A DNA stretch of 64,000 nt, taken from assembly GCF_019578655.1 (NCBI RefSeq), contig NC_063260.1, positions 29,660,888 through 29,724,887 of the forward strand, in the 5' to 3' direction. Each line of letters opens with the position of its first letter. The first letter of the stretch is position 1. Below are positions 47,982 to 59,815 of the stretch, piece by piece. The notes below the pieces were generated by a model that saw only the letters and a list, made by a program, of their open reading frames with translations, was not told the origin of the DNA and ran no database searches. Both the position numbers and the translations under genes were made by a program. The DNA comes from Ricinus communis. Its lineage: Eukaryota; Streptophyta; Magnoliopsida; Malpighiales; Euphorbiaceae.

Positions 47982-50974
47982 ACTCATGCTCATACTTCCG
48001 TAAATTGCATAAACTAGAACATGATATATATAGCAAGGAAGCATTGTCAACAATTATATATGTATATATATATGTAGACGCATACGTACCTGTTGCTTAA
48101 ATATATATGATATTAAATGAATTGGTATTGAGACTCGCCAACTCCCTGACAGTATGACTTTAACAGAGATAAATTGAGTAATTTAAGTTTTCTTTCCTTT
48201 TTGATGCAAACCAAAGAAACACCCATCTTCTAACTTCCTGTTTCACTTTTTTCCATCCGTTTCCTCGAATCCAAGAGTGATGCAATTTATGTTACATGCT
48301 GATCGTAATGTTTCTCATTGTAGTTGTAGGTTGTAATTATTTTCAAACTTTTTAAAATATCAAGTAAAAGCATTTAAGAAATGCAGGTCAACTCAACTAA
48401 ACTTGACAGTCTTGAAACTTATATATACATAAATGTTTAGCTCCAATTTTCTTCTTTTAATTTTTTTCTTTTTTCAAATATTGTAGCTGCTATAGATTTC
48501 TAAAACTTATATTCTAGATTTCCAGCTACTAAATATTTGTGACCAACCCGATAAACATTTCTTTATACCATCTTCTTTAAAACCGTTGTTAGAGAGCAAT
48601 TTTTTTTTTTTTTTTTTTTTTGTTTCTAAGAATTATAAAAGTTCAGGAAGAAGAAGTGGTTCAACGGAATGAAGGAGAAATTGGATAGGGTGGGTGGTGG
48701 GCTCTGAATCGAAATAAGGAAAAAGAGAATGGATGGTGATTTGAGCAATTTTAGGAAAAATAATGACATGGTTTCTTCCTCTTATATATGGTTCTCCCAC
48801 TGAAAAATGAGAGAATACCGTGTGTAATTCGTTTCTATTTCCAACTTATGAAGAAAAATTACAACTGATTCTAGTCAGATTACATTGGAGTTACAGAAAT
48901 TAAGAGTAATAAGATATGGAAGAAACAAATCTTCCCATGTGGAAGTGTTAATTTGTTCATTACTGATTAAATTGTTAAATAAACAAAAAGTTGGGAATTT
49001 CAAAACCAAATATATTAAATAATATAACTCATGGAAAGAGGGAGACTTGTAAAGCTGTTTTGTCAAGGAACCGGAGAGTTCATTAAGATCAAAAGGCCAA
49101 AGCCATGCCAATCTAAAGTTTGTCTATGGCTTGCTTGTTAATAGCAATTGCAATCTCTTTCTGGCTATTTAAGTGATCGATCTAAATTGTATATAGATAT
49201 TTAAGGGTATTTTAGAGTTTTAATAATATATTTTTATATATAATATGATAAAAAGATGTGTTTTATCTTGTTTTAGTTTTCTTGTCTAAATTCAGGAAAT
49301 AATCATCAAAGAAGAGAATTTGAGCTAAAAATGTACTAATGCGCTTTAATTGGACTGCGGCTATTAAATGATTGAGAATTAGACACGTGAGCTATTAATA
49401 GCTTAGGCCTAGCTTAATTCATTAAGGCCCAAGAAGGGAGTTTAAGTAATTATTATGTAATTAATAGATAATTATTTTTTGAACTGTTTAGTTTGTTTAG
49501 GACAATAAGAGATAAACTATAGTAATTATGTGTTGAGAAAAGAATTTTAAAAAGAGAATCTCTACAAAGAGTAGAGGTTAATTAAAACAGGGAGTTCTTC
49601 GGCTACTAAAATTCTCTCTAGAAAAGATTTATATTATTCTCTGCAGAAATTTCTATAGTTCATCACTTTGTACACCTAGCTAGTTTGTGTCGTATCATTA
49701 TTTGAAGAATCAGAGAAGCTTTTCGAAGACGTAGAGAAAAAGGACCAATCTTCTTCATTCCTTGAAGAGCTTTTAAACTTTGATGGAATTTTAGTTTTAT
49801 GTTTTATGAATCTTAAGTCTTTTTATTTAATTACAATGGTCGTTGGATTAAGTATGTTAGGTTAAGTTACATAAGTGTTTAGTTTGACTTTTTATTTATG
49901 TATGAACCTTATATATTTTGAATTTAATGAATGATTTCTTTGCCTTCATATGTTCATTAGTTCCATCTATTATTATTGGTTGACCATCATATCAATTTTG
50001 TAGTAATATATGTTACGAAAATCTTTAGGTTAAAAGTATTAGAAATATCATATTTACTTTAATCTATGTTGGTATAAGAAATATAAGTTGCATCATTAGT
50101 TTGAGTGACTTAAGGAAAAAAGGCACATCACTATCTCATTTGTTAAATTAGGATTTAAGGGAATTAAGGGGATTACTAAGTAAAAGTTAGACTAAATGCT
50201 ATTTTATCATATAGTTCATATTAATAATTCTAGTTGTATATTTATTTTCTAGTTATTTAATTTCTTTTATTAAACTAAAGATCATTATCAAAACATTGGT
50301 TTAGAGTGTTTATATTTATTTTTTCAGTATTTTGTGTGATAGTTGGTCTGTACAATATATGCTTTATAATTTCTTGTGAAATCGATCTTGTGGTGAGTTT
50401 GTCCGAACTACCGTTCAGTTCGTATATTCACGAGTACTAATTTAGACACATCATTAAGCTAAATCGATCAAAATACCTAGCAATTTCAGGTACATAAAAA
50501 TCCAATAAAACTTCGATTTGGATCACTCGTATTTACCTTTACAAATCGTCGAAATTGAAAATTTAAAGAAGTGGGTATTTATGAAAATTGGATTTAATTG
50601 CTTAGATAGGGCCCTTCTGCAGTAGCAAGTTGTGTTCCTGTTGCACAAGCCACGACCAAACTAGAAAATTCCAAGTTCTTTGTGGCATTCTGTCGAACAG
50701 TTTCACAGCGCAAATAAAGAGAGAATAATCCCATACGGAATGGCGATAAATTAGAGCCTAACTATTTTTAACTAAAAGACAATATTTACTCTTCTTAATC
50801 TGATTTCATTGATAATTCATGGAGCTATAAACACTTTTCTTTTCGTAATTGTTCAAAATCTAATCTCCGATATTTGCTTTTCGTCATCCCAATTCTGCCA
50901 TTTGAATGAACTGATCGCCACTAAATCTTTTATTGCAATCTCTGGCTATTGAACAATTTCTTTTTAGCTCTTCA
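47982..50974. other. intergenic with a possible LTR-retrotransposon remnant
   Basis: No gene. A 22-base T run lies at 48600-48621. From about 49600 to 50480 the style changes: a stretch ending near 50375-50460 (TTGTGAAATCGATCTTGTGG, then CGAACTACCG, ending GACACATCA) recalls the 3' part of gypsy-type LTRs, but I see no paired LTR, gag or pol. Confidence 0.35.
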
Positions 50975-52465
50975 CTACTCTTTATTTGGTTTTGGGTTAT
51001 TGTTATTATTCTCTTTTGCTTCTTCCATTACTGCTGATGCTGGTGGTGGTGGTGATAATTCCTTCTCTTTTGCTTCTTCCTCCGCTTTCAACTTTGCTAC
51101 CTCTTTGGCCTTTTCAAGACCTACAATTAGACTCTCCAAGCATACCTCAGCATTCCCAGGAAGAGTCTTTGGCATCAAATGCTCCGCGACATCAGCAGGA
51201 GTCATCTTTACTTCCCTCAGCAAGTCACTAATTTTATCAAACAGATGATGAGATTCAATCTGAATATAGTTGCTAGCCAACTCCTTAAATGCTTCAAAGC
51301 TGCAATATGTCAATTCTATATGCTTGTCCATCCTTCCTCTCCTGACGAGTGCTGGGTCAAGTTTCTCCACAAAATTTGTAGTGAATAATATTAGCCTTTC
51401 TCCTCCACAAGCTGACCATAACCCATCAATGAAATTCAATAACCCAGAAAGAGTAACTTGACTACTTTTGCCATCTCTTTCATCTTTTGGAAGTCTTGGT
51501 TTTTGTTCCTTATTATTCTCATCCCCTTCTTCTGCTTTCTTCTTACTTCTTTGACCAGTTAAATCAAGGGAGCAATCTATATCTTCTATTACAATAATAG
51601 ACTTGCTGGAAGTCTCGATTAATAGCTTTCTTAGCTCAGTATTGTCTTTAACAGCAGTCAATTCAAGATCATATATATCATAGTTCAAAAGATTTGCCAT
51701 TGCTGCAATCATAGTAGACTTACCAGTCCCTGGCGGACCGTAAAGAAGATACCCTCTCTTCCAAGCCCTTCCAATTCTTGCATAGAATTCTTCTGCTTGA
51801 CTGAACGTAATCAAATCATCCATAATTTCCTTCTTTTTCTCTGCTTCCATTGCTAGTGTCTTGAAAGTAGCCGGGTGCTCGAACACTACATGGCTCCAAT
51901 ACGATCCATTGTTAGTATAAAGCTTTCGCTGTCGATTTCTCACCTTAATTGCCTTCCCTTCTCTCAGGACATGATTTAGGTATGGTCCAATTACGACATC
52001 TCTATGTTTCTTATGAAATCTGAGCTTGTAGTACCTTTTCTCATCAGTCACCTGATAAAAGGATAATGTTTGCGACTTGAAAACATTCTTTCCTGAAGCC
52101 CACCATAGCTTCACACCTTCGAATTCATCAGCAACTTCTTCATGATCATCCATGCTAAGAACAAGTGACTGGTTGTTCTTCACCACTTCCGCTTTGAGCC
52201 GCTTCGCTTGCGTAGATGAGCTGGAGCTAAGGTAAGTTTCAATGGCGGAGTAGGCTTCGCTGCGCATCAGACGTTCTCCTGTGAATTCATGAAATGTAAT
52301 TTGAATATAAGGGTAAACAAAAGTGAAGGCTCTTTGAGTGTATTTTTCAAGACGATCTCGCAGTTCATAAGGGAAGTATTGCTTGAACATAGCCCAAACA
52401 AACATTAAACTAGCAATCACTGATCCAACTTGAGCAAGCATATCGCCTTGCTTCAAATGAATCAT
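50975..52465 (-). CDS. OM66/AATP1-type AAA-ATPase, copy 1
   Basis: BCS1-like AAA-ATPase, intronless, 496 aa. An N-terminal anchor (SVIASLMFVWAMFKQYFPYE, residues 15-34) and AAA-associated domain (YPYIQITFHEFTGERLMRSE) precede the AAA core. Walker A is GPPGTGKS at 243-250 and Walker B IIVIEDID at 290-297. A charged insert (about 306-335) follows, then SQVTLSGLLNFIDGLWSACG and the RRGRMDKHIE arginine motif. The tail is Lys/Glu-rich and ends in Asn/Pro repeats. Arabidopsis relatives sit in the mitochondrial outer membrane or ER and are stress- and salicylate-induced. Tandem with the paralogue at 53966, same strand. An alternative start is the next Met (MLAQVGS, residue 9), which resembles the paralogue's start more closely. 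Confidence 0.93.
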   Translation of the reverse strand: MIHLKQGDMLAQVGSVIASLMFVWAMFKQYFPYELRDRLEKYTQRAFTFVYPYIQITFHEFTGERLMRSEAYSAIETYLSSSSSTQAKRLKAEVVKNNQSLVLSMDDHEEVADEFEGVKLWWASGKNVFKSQTLSFYQVTDEKRYYKLRFHKKHRDVVIGPYLNHVLREGKAIKVRNRQRKLYTNNGSYWSHVVFEHPATFKTLAMEAEKKKEIMDDLITFSQAEEFYARIGRAWKRGYLLYGPPGTGKSTMIAAMANLLNYDIYDLELTAVKDNTELRKLLIETSSKSIIVIEDIDCSLDLTGQRSKKKAEEGDENNKEQKPRLPKDERDGKSSQVTLSGLLNFIDGLWSACGGERLILFTTNFVEKLDPALVRRGRMDKHIELTYCSFEAFKELASNYIQIESHHLFDKISDLLREVKMTPADVAEHLMPKTLPGNAEVCLESLIVGLEKAKEVAKLKAEEEAKEKELSPPPPASAVMEEAKENNNNNPKPNKE

Positions 52466-53040
52466 TTTCGGAATGTATTGACTATTCCTCGTAGCTAAAT
52501 CTCTCAGGAGACTTGGTGCTGATGATCTTGGTGGGTTTGGTTATGTGAAGGGAAAGGGTAAGTGATTCAATTAGATAAATACACAAGGGCGTGCTAATGG
52601 TGTCGACGACCTGGGAAGGGGGAAAATTTCTCTTAAATCAATATGTGATATTAAAATTGATTGGTACCTTTCAAGAAGAAGCCAAAAAAGTGGGCAAAGT
52701 TAGATAATCTTCTCGGCTAAGTTAGGAGATGTCACTGTGACATAGGATAGGGTTGCAATTACAATTGTTTAACATTGATGTCGTGGTCTATTACTAAGCG
52801 AAATGACCACAAAATGCCATAAGAAATCAGGGGACCAAGCTTCTTGTCCGCGATTCCCATTGGCGAAAATTTTATATTTTGGGTGGTTGAGACTTTGTAA
52901 TAAAATATCATATCCGACAATTCACACCAGACATAAAATTCATTGAGAAAAATATCTTATTGAAATAATTAGGTTTCATCAGAAAAGCAAATGGATCAAC
53001 GAATTCTGAATTCCGTCTTTATCTTTGCTTCTTTTTTCCT
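52466..53040. other. spacer between AAA-ATPase copies
   Basis: Promoter side of copy 1 (minus). No clear TATA box close to the start. Nothing else recognised. Confidence 0.4.
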
Positions 53041-53151
53041 TCATTCACTCGCCTCTTTTTCCTTGGTTTCTTCCCCTTTTCTTTTCTTGGTAGATTCAAG
53101 CTCTGTGTCCAGCTCGATAGTTTCCAAATCCTTCTTCGCCTCTTTCATATT
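53041..53151 (-). pseudogene. possible C-terminal remnant of a third AAA-ATPase copy
   Basis: A 36-codon minus-strand reading frame (MKEAKKDLETIELDTELEST, then KKRKGEETKEKEASE and stop) looks like the Lys/Glu-rich tails of the two flanking AAA-ATPases (for example LKAEEEAKEKELS). It lies in the same orientation between them, with a stop just upstream and no AAA core. Low-complexity similarity makes this tentative; a chance K/E-rich frame is possible. Confidence 0.35.
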
Positions 53152-53965
53152 AGTAAGTCTTTCTTTTTACTTGTATTAAAAAAGACCAATGACTAGATAA
53201 TAATAAAACAGTCGGTGACAGGGGATTTTCTTACTAAGCAAATGCTTTTGTTAATAGTAAACTATATATTTTATAAAATATTTATAAACAAAATCATTAC
53301 GTGTGTTTGTATACTTCTACATTTTCAACACTTAACTCTATATTTTTAAGAGGCTGTCCCAACAAAAGCATACACCGATTCCATAATGAATGGTCGAGTT
53401 ATAAGAGTAAGAATGAAATAATAATTTTTCTTTTCTTTAAAAAAGAACATGAAGAAGTTTATTTGAACTCAAAACACTTTGCATGTGATTAGATTCTATT
53501 TGAATCAAAATTCTTAGCATTTAAATAATTTCATGATAAAACAATTACTTCAAAATTTTAGATAATTAAATTCTCAAACAATAAAGACATTAGACTTTAA
53601 GATCTTAGGAGATAAAGGGCCTGAGATTTATAAGTTTTAAAACTTAAAAGTTGTCCAGAATTTAAAATTTTATCAAAGAACAGATTGGCCAAGTTCTTCT
53701 TCAGTGTATGTTTCCGTACATCCAATCAAATGAGGTAAAAAAAGGAAAAAAAAAAAAGCAATTTAATCGGTGAAATTTTGATTAATTAGACAGGGAAAAT
53801 AATATATTGAAGAAACTGATACAATTAAGTAGCTTTAGATTACACAATACCTAATTAACAACTTAACTTGTGATCACTAACAAGTTTTATTCTAAAAATC
53901 AGGAACCCTAAGAAGAGCCAATTTCTCATTGGCATAGTTAAGCCACCACACAGTTTAGTTTGTCT
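53152..53965. other. spacer between AAA-ATPase copies
   Basis: AT-rich with an A-rich run near 53744-53757. The part next to 53966 is the 3' UTR of copy 2. Confidence 0.4.
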
Positions 53966-55537
53966 TCAAGGGGCAATCTGTTTCTCCCCATTTGAGGTGA
54001 TACCATTCTCTTTGATTTCCTTATCTGATTTTACATTCCCCTTTTCATCTTCTTTACTAGCTTTCTCTTTCTCTTTGGCTTCTTGCTCTGCCTTTAACTT
54101 TGCTTCTTCAGCCTTCTTTCTTGCTTCCTCTTCCTTCGTTTCCTCAAGAGCAGCAATCAAATTCTTGAGACAAGTGTCCTCATCTTCTTCATCTGATTTA
54201 GGCATCAAATTCTCTGCAACATCAGCTGGTGTCATGTTGGTTTCCTCCAACAACTTGCTAATCTTACCATACAACTCATGGGATTCAACGTCCAAATAAT
54301 TCTTAGCCAGAACCTTGAATGCTTCAAAGCAGCAGTAAGACATCTCTATGTGCTTGTCCATCCTTCCCCTTCTGATCAGTGCAGGATCAAGTTTCTCAAC
54401 ATAATTAGTAGTGAACACAATGATCCTTTCTCCCCCACAAGCTGACCAAATTCCATCAATAAAATTCAATAGCCCCGACAAGGTCACCTTGCTTCCTTTA
54501 TTGCTCTCATCTTCATCTTTCTTTTTCTTCTTGGAGACTGGATCTTTCTTCTTCTCATCGTCGTTGTCGTCATCGTCGTCGTCTTTCTCCTTCTTGGGCT
54601 TTCGCTGACCAGTCAGATCGAGTGAGCAATCAATATCCTCAATCACAATGATAGACTTGCTCGTCGTCTCGATCAACAGCTTCCTTAGCTCGCTGTTGTC
54701 CTTCACTGTAGTCAACTCAAGATCATAAACATCGTAATTCAAGAAGTTAGCCATGGCAGCAATCATAGTTGATTTGCCAGTTCCTGGAGGACCATAAAGA
54801 AGATATCCGCGCTTCCAAGCCTTGCCAATCTTGGCATAGTACTCTTTCCCTTTACTGAACTTGATAAGATCATTCTTGATCTCCTGCTTCTTCTTAGTTG
54901 CCATTCCCAAAGTGTCAAAAGTAGCAGGATGCTCAAACACCACATGGCTCCACTTGCTAGCTTTCCACCCATACCAATTCTGGCTAGGATTGTTGGTGTA
55001 AAGCTTTCTCTGACGGTTCCTGATCGAAATTGTCTTGCCTTCTTTCAAAACATGATCAATATAAGACGTCGTGATTATATCTCTGTGACGTCTATGAACT
55101 GTAAGCTTGAAATATCTCCTCTCCTCTGCTTCAGGATACCACGAGATGGTCTGTGATTTTGGAGTAGTTTTGCTGGAAGCCCACCAGACCTTAATCCCAT
55201 TATATTCATCAGTAATCTCTTCATGGTCGTCCATGCTAAGAATAAGAGACTGGCCGTCTTTAACAACATCAGCCTTAAGCCTCTTGGCCGTAGTGGATGA
55301 GGTGGCGCTGAGGTAGTTCTGAATGTTGGCATAGAGCTCGCTACGCTTGAGCCGTTCCCCGGTGTATTCATGGAAGGTAATTTGAAGGTAAGGGTAGACA
55401 TAAGCTACCAATTTCCGGGTATATCTGTCGAGATAGCCCCGAAATTGGTAAGGGAAGTACTGTTGAAACATAGCCCAAGCAAACATTATGCCAGCAATTG
55501 CTGAGCCTAGGTTAGTCCACATTTCTACTATACTCAT
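53966..55537 (-). CDS. OM66/AATP1-type AAA-ATPase, copy 2
   Basis: Intronless, 523 aa, paralogue of the gene at 50975. N-terminal anchor LGSAIAGIMFAWAMFQQYFP (10-29), AAA-associated domain with YLQITFHEYTGERLKRSE, Walker A GPPGTGKS at 249-256, Walker B IIVIEDID at 296-303, and the RRGRMDKHIE motif. Between Walker B and the second half of the core it carries a long Asp/Lys insert (about 311-349, including DDDDDDNDDEKKKD), longer and more acidic than in copy 1. It also has an extra WYGWKASK segment near 188-195 that copy 1 lacks. The C-terminal tail is a long charged helix (KKAEEAKLKAEQEAKEKEKA). A TATA box lies 70-80 nt upstream. Membrane anchoring and stress-linked roles are inferred from the family. 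Confidence 0.94.
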   Translation of the reverse strand: MSIVEMWTNLGSAIAGIMFAWAMFQQYFPYQFRGYLDRYTRKLVAYVYPYLQITFHEYTGERLKRSELYANIQNYLSATSSTTAKRLKADVVKDGQSLILSMDDHEEITDEYNGIKVWWASSKTTPKSQTISWYPEAEERRYFKLTVHRRHRDIITTSYIDHVLKEGKTISIRNRQRKLYTNNPSQNWYGWKASKWSHVVFEHPATFDTLGMATKKKQEIKNDLIKFSKGKEYYAKIGKAWKRGYLLYGPPGTGKSTMIAAMANFLNYDVYDLELTTVKDNSELRKLLIETTSKSIIVIEDIDCSLDLTGQRKPKKEKDDDDDDNDDEKKKDPVSKKKKKDEDESNKGSKVTLSGLLNFIDGIWSACGGERIIVFTTNYVEKLDPALIRRGRMDKHIEMSYCCFEAFKVLAKNYLDVESHELYGKISKLLEETNMTPADVAENLMPKSDEEDEDTCLKNLIAALEETKEEEARKKAEEAKLKAEQEAKEKEKASKEDEKGNVKSDKEIKENGITSNGEKQIAP

Positions 55538-55607
55538 TCTTGGATAGTGGATTGGAGAAGAGAATGGTAATTATTAAGATATAAATTGAAGAGACATTCA
55601 TGCATAC

Positions 55608-55618
55608 ATATATATATA
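55608..55618 (-). promoter_or_regulatory. TATA box of AAA-ATPase copy 2
   Basis: The minus strand reads AGTATATATATATG, about 75 nt upstream of the start codon at 55537. Confidence 0.5.
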
Positions 55619-55707
55619 CTGAAATAATAAATAGACCGTAGAGCAAGTCTTTGGCTTGGTCGTCAAGCCATCTAACTTTATCAAATTTTTAGCGGCTTTT
55701 AATTCAT

Positions 55708-55830
55708 ACACCATAATTAATGAAAGAGTGATACATATATAAATAATTTATATTTTAGTATTAAATAATTGATATTTACTCTTTCATTTAAAACCAGTGA
55801 ATATGTGTCAATTATCTATCAGTTTGATTA
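55708..55830 (+). repeat. dispersed repeat, copy 2 (MITE-like)
   Basis: Related to 45105-45235, same strand. It contains an inverted pair, AATGAAAGAGT near 55719 and ACTCTTTCATT near 55779. Its 3' end (AGTGAATATGTGTCAATTAT) is repeated once more, slightly changed, about 45 bp further on (55835-55865). Confidence 0.5.
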
Positions 55831-56156
55831 AAGTAGTGAATATGTGTCAATCATCTATCAATTTGGTTAAATTTTTTTCTAAGTTTTAATATATGCGAAT
55901 TTTCTTTAGTCAATTTCTTTTATACTGTGTACGCATTTAATGATTTGGTACAATATAGTAATTAAGTTATTTTTTAAATTTAATTAAACTAACACATTGT
56001 TTGATAAAAAATGTATTTTAATTAAAACTTTTTTCCTATTTAATATTTTTTTTGGTTTCAAAAAATATAATTTTTTTAATCCATTTTAAGTTATAGTTCA
56101 ATTTCTTTCATCTTGATTGACTCTTTGAAGTGTTAAACCGATGAACTACGTCAGGT

Positions 56157-56395
56157 AAATTTATAAAAAATATTAAAATTTTTGTAATCGCAAAATATAT
56201 TATTAAATTTTAAAAAATGACAATCATCTCCATATATTGTAAGTGAAACTAGTTGCAAAAAAATGATAACATCTTACGAAATTTAATGATTTATAAAAAA
56301 GTTAGTAAATTTACAAAGAATATTAAATTTTTTCATAACCGTAAAATTTATTGCTGAATTACGAAAAATGATAAATATCTTTATATTTTTCGTAA
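56157..56395. repeat. direct repeat, period about 150 bp
   Basis: About 56157-56245 and 56306-56395 share AAATTTA.AAA.AATATTAAA, then GTAAT or CATAACCG, then A.GAAAAATGA.AA. Both are AT-rich and non-coding. Confidence 0.5.
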
Positions 56396-58687
56396 ATTAA
56401 AAATATATTTTATTAATTGACATATATTTTATCACATTGCAATTAATTTCATATTAATACTTTGAAATTATAATAATTATAAAAAAGATAAGAAGGATTT
56501 TTTTGAAAAAATAATGATAATCATTAATAATATTTATTAAAAGGTTATCCTTTAATTCGCGTGTATTTAGAAAATACAGTAGCATCTTGGGACAGAAGAA
56601 TATGTATTTTATTTTAAGTGTAAAATTTAATTGGTAACTTTAAATATAATTTTAATTTTCTGTATGACGTCCTGTTGGTGAACGTCATCAAGGAGAGCTT
56701 AACGCAAGGATATACATTTCATGACCCAAGTATTTGGTTTAGTGGGAGTCAGTAGGAGCAAATCGATGACTTTTCAACCTTGTCAAAGGAAGCTTCAACT
56801 CTCAACCAATAAGAGACATTAGATCTTGTCCTACCAAGGTCACTACTCACGGGTCAATCTGTTTAGTCGGAAATTTTAGAAAAACAATATTATCATTGAA
56901 ATCTCAAATCAAATTTTGAAAATTTACAACTTTTAAAATTCAAGTCAAAATACATATTAGTACCTCTATAATTTCAGAATTTTAGATTGGTTCATAATAA
57001 TTCAAATTTAACGGAATTAAATTTATAATTTTAAAATGACGTGAAATAAATAGAATATCTTTTGTTCCATATCGATCAAAATCTCGGCCGAGATTGAACC
57101 TAAATTGTCATTCTGGCCTAGATTAAGGAGATAGATTGAAATGAAGCAATTTTATATAAAAAAATATATTATTAAATTGAGTTAAATAGTTTGTTAATAT
57201 TTAACTCTAACACAATAAAATATTTTTTCTCTCTATCAATAAAAACGAATTGAAATTTAAAACTTTAAATAATCATCTTTTTATCTTTATCTATCACTTT
57301 AGCATTCGCTCTATAATTTAACCATATTTTATTTTCATTAATTTATAATTTTTATAATCTACTCTATATTATTTAATAATAACAACTTAAAACTTATGTA
57401 CTTGTTGCTTTTCAATATGTTATTTAATTAGATTATGGTAATAATTTTATAGTGTTGTATTTTAATAATTTAAAATTAAATTATATATGTAATCTAAAAT
57501 GAGACGCCGAAATGCTCTGATATCAAAATATTTTGTTCCAATGACAAATTGAAATGACAGCCGGAATGAAATACATAACTTTGAAAAAAATATTCCAAAT
57601 CATGTATTTTACACTAATTTATTTTGCAAGTAAAATATTCATAAGAGTATGATTGAATGACTATATTTATCAATTTGATTAATATAATATTATATTAAAA
57701 CTTCTTAATTTAATAAAATTGACATTATTTGTGTGTGCATAATTAATTAATTTTATACATATATACTATTTTTTTTCTTCAGTTCGGTTTCATTTTAGTT
57801 CGATTTACTTGAAAAATTTGTTTAAATATTGACAAAATTCTAAAATGCAACTAAAATAGTAATTTAAATTTGGTATAATTCAATTTAGAGTGGAAGTGTT
57901 CAGTTCAGTTTTTGTAGGCTTAGTTCAAGGGTTTGAGATATTCAAAATCCGTGCTCAATCCTACTGACCACTATATTCTCACAATTCCTATAATTTCACA
58001 ACTACATCTTAAGGCTCTTTTACTATTATTTTTTATTGTCTAAATCTTATTTTTCAAATATAAAATATTTATTTTGAAGAATTGTTTGAAGAAACAAAAT
58101 AATTATAATCTTATGTTGTGAAATCATATTTTACATTTAAACAAAAATAAATACAAAAGCTATAATTACATAGAATCAAATTATGTAAAGGGTTTAGATT
58201 ATATATAAAAATATCAGCTTTGATTAAAAAAAAAAAAAAAGAGCTCAGTCCCCTATAGGATCTCATATCTATACATATACAAAAATATCATTTGCTTTGT
58301 ATTTCTTCCAGGCATCCGCCGTAGTTTTGATTTATTTTCAAATAGTCAATTTATTTATATATATCATATTTACACTTGCATAAAAATTTCTTTCATTTTT
58401 ACTTAAGTTTAAAAAGAGTTGTCCATATGTTATATCATATTATACTAAATTAAAGAAATATCTATATTATATCTGTACTAAATTATGATTTAAGTCTAAA
58501 TCTTAAAAAAATAAAATCTACTCTTAAACCTAATTAGATCTAAAAAATCTTATTTCTTTTAACATAAAGAGCTAAAAAAGCCATCGCAATTGATGGAAAT
58601 AATAAGCCTACTAAAAGCATAAAAATATAAGATAAGCGGTTGAGAATTATCAAAAAATGGACACCTCAATTTAATATTTGTACTTCT

Positions 58688-58719
<32 letters not shown>

Positions 58720-59815
58720 GAATTTCTCTTTTTTTTACTTGTAATTTAAAAAAAAACAAAAAAAAAAAAAATCATCAGCATGCATCTGTAAGGTATATGT
58801 TCCAAAAGAGGCAAAGCGGACATCACGTAGGGTCAACATGTATTTACTTGTTACGTTATATATTATTGCAATGTCGTACTACGATTGAATTTTTTATAAT
58901 TTTTAGTAATTGATTTTTTCATATGAGACCAATATGTAATTAAAGAATTATGATAAAAATACTATATCCTTAAAATGTATCAATTGATCAAAATTTAACC
59001 ATATTTGTTCTAATCAGCTATTATTATTATATTTTTCATGTTTGATAATATAAATTAGGAGCTTAATCTTCAAAATATCATTGTTCGACTGTTGAATCAA
59101 TTTTATGACTAAATAATTACAATTTAATATTTTTTAACGATGGAATATATTATTTTATCACAATTTATAACCACTTTCTTTAAAAAATTACATTAATTAA
59201 AATTATAAATAAATAAAATCACCGTACTTTTTGTACTTATTCTTACAAAAGGTTTTGTCAAGCTAATTATAAGACCATATTCTTAAAAAAAGTTTTGTCA
59301 AACTAATGATAACACCAAATATTGAACTCTTCTACTTATTTCATGTAAATTTTAAATCACCTCACTTTTACGTGTTCTTTTAATAATTTTATAATTACAG
59401 TGTGATCAATTTAATAGAAAGTATTTCACCGAACCTAAATTTAACAGTTTTTAAGTAATTGATTCCTATTGGCCACTGCATAGTGGCGTAAAACATATAT
59501 TTGATTGAAGACTTTTGTTTGTTTTACATGAAAATACTGTATATAAAATTAAATTTTTTTTTTTTCAAAAAGTTTAATTTAACTAGAATTACTATTTCTA
59601 AAGACTATTATATTTAATCTAAAAATATCCAATAATATTTTGTCGTCTGCTAATCGGGTTGGTCTGGTCTGAAAGCTTTCTAATTATCCTTTTTTCTTTT
59701 TCTTGGAATCATTAAACTTCATTCCAAAAAAAACAGCCCCTAAAAGGGCCAATAAATTAAGGGCTGAAACTTTAGAGTTCCCCCAAATGAAAGGCAAATC
59801 AAGTTACCACTCAGA
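56396..59815. other. long AT-rich intergenic
   Basis: No supported gene. An island of near-normal GC at about 56660-56880 has no recognisable reading frame and may be a fragment of an unknown element. (TA)n at 58689-58715. A 40-bp tandem duplication (TTCTTA.AAAA..GTTTTGTC) lies at about 59240-59318. Confidence 0.4.

Noticed and set aside
52991..53179. Plus-strand hydrophobic ORF of 62 codons
   Set aside because: It is the antisense reading of the Lys/Glu-rich frame at 53041-53151; Ser/Phe/Leu richness follows from that.
54411..54608. Ser-rich plus-strand ORFs within the AAA-ATPase genes
   Set aside because: They are shadows of the Asp/Lys-rich insert of the real minus-strand gene.
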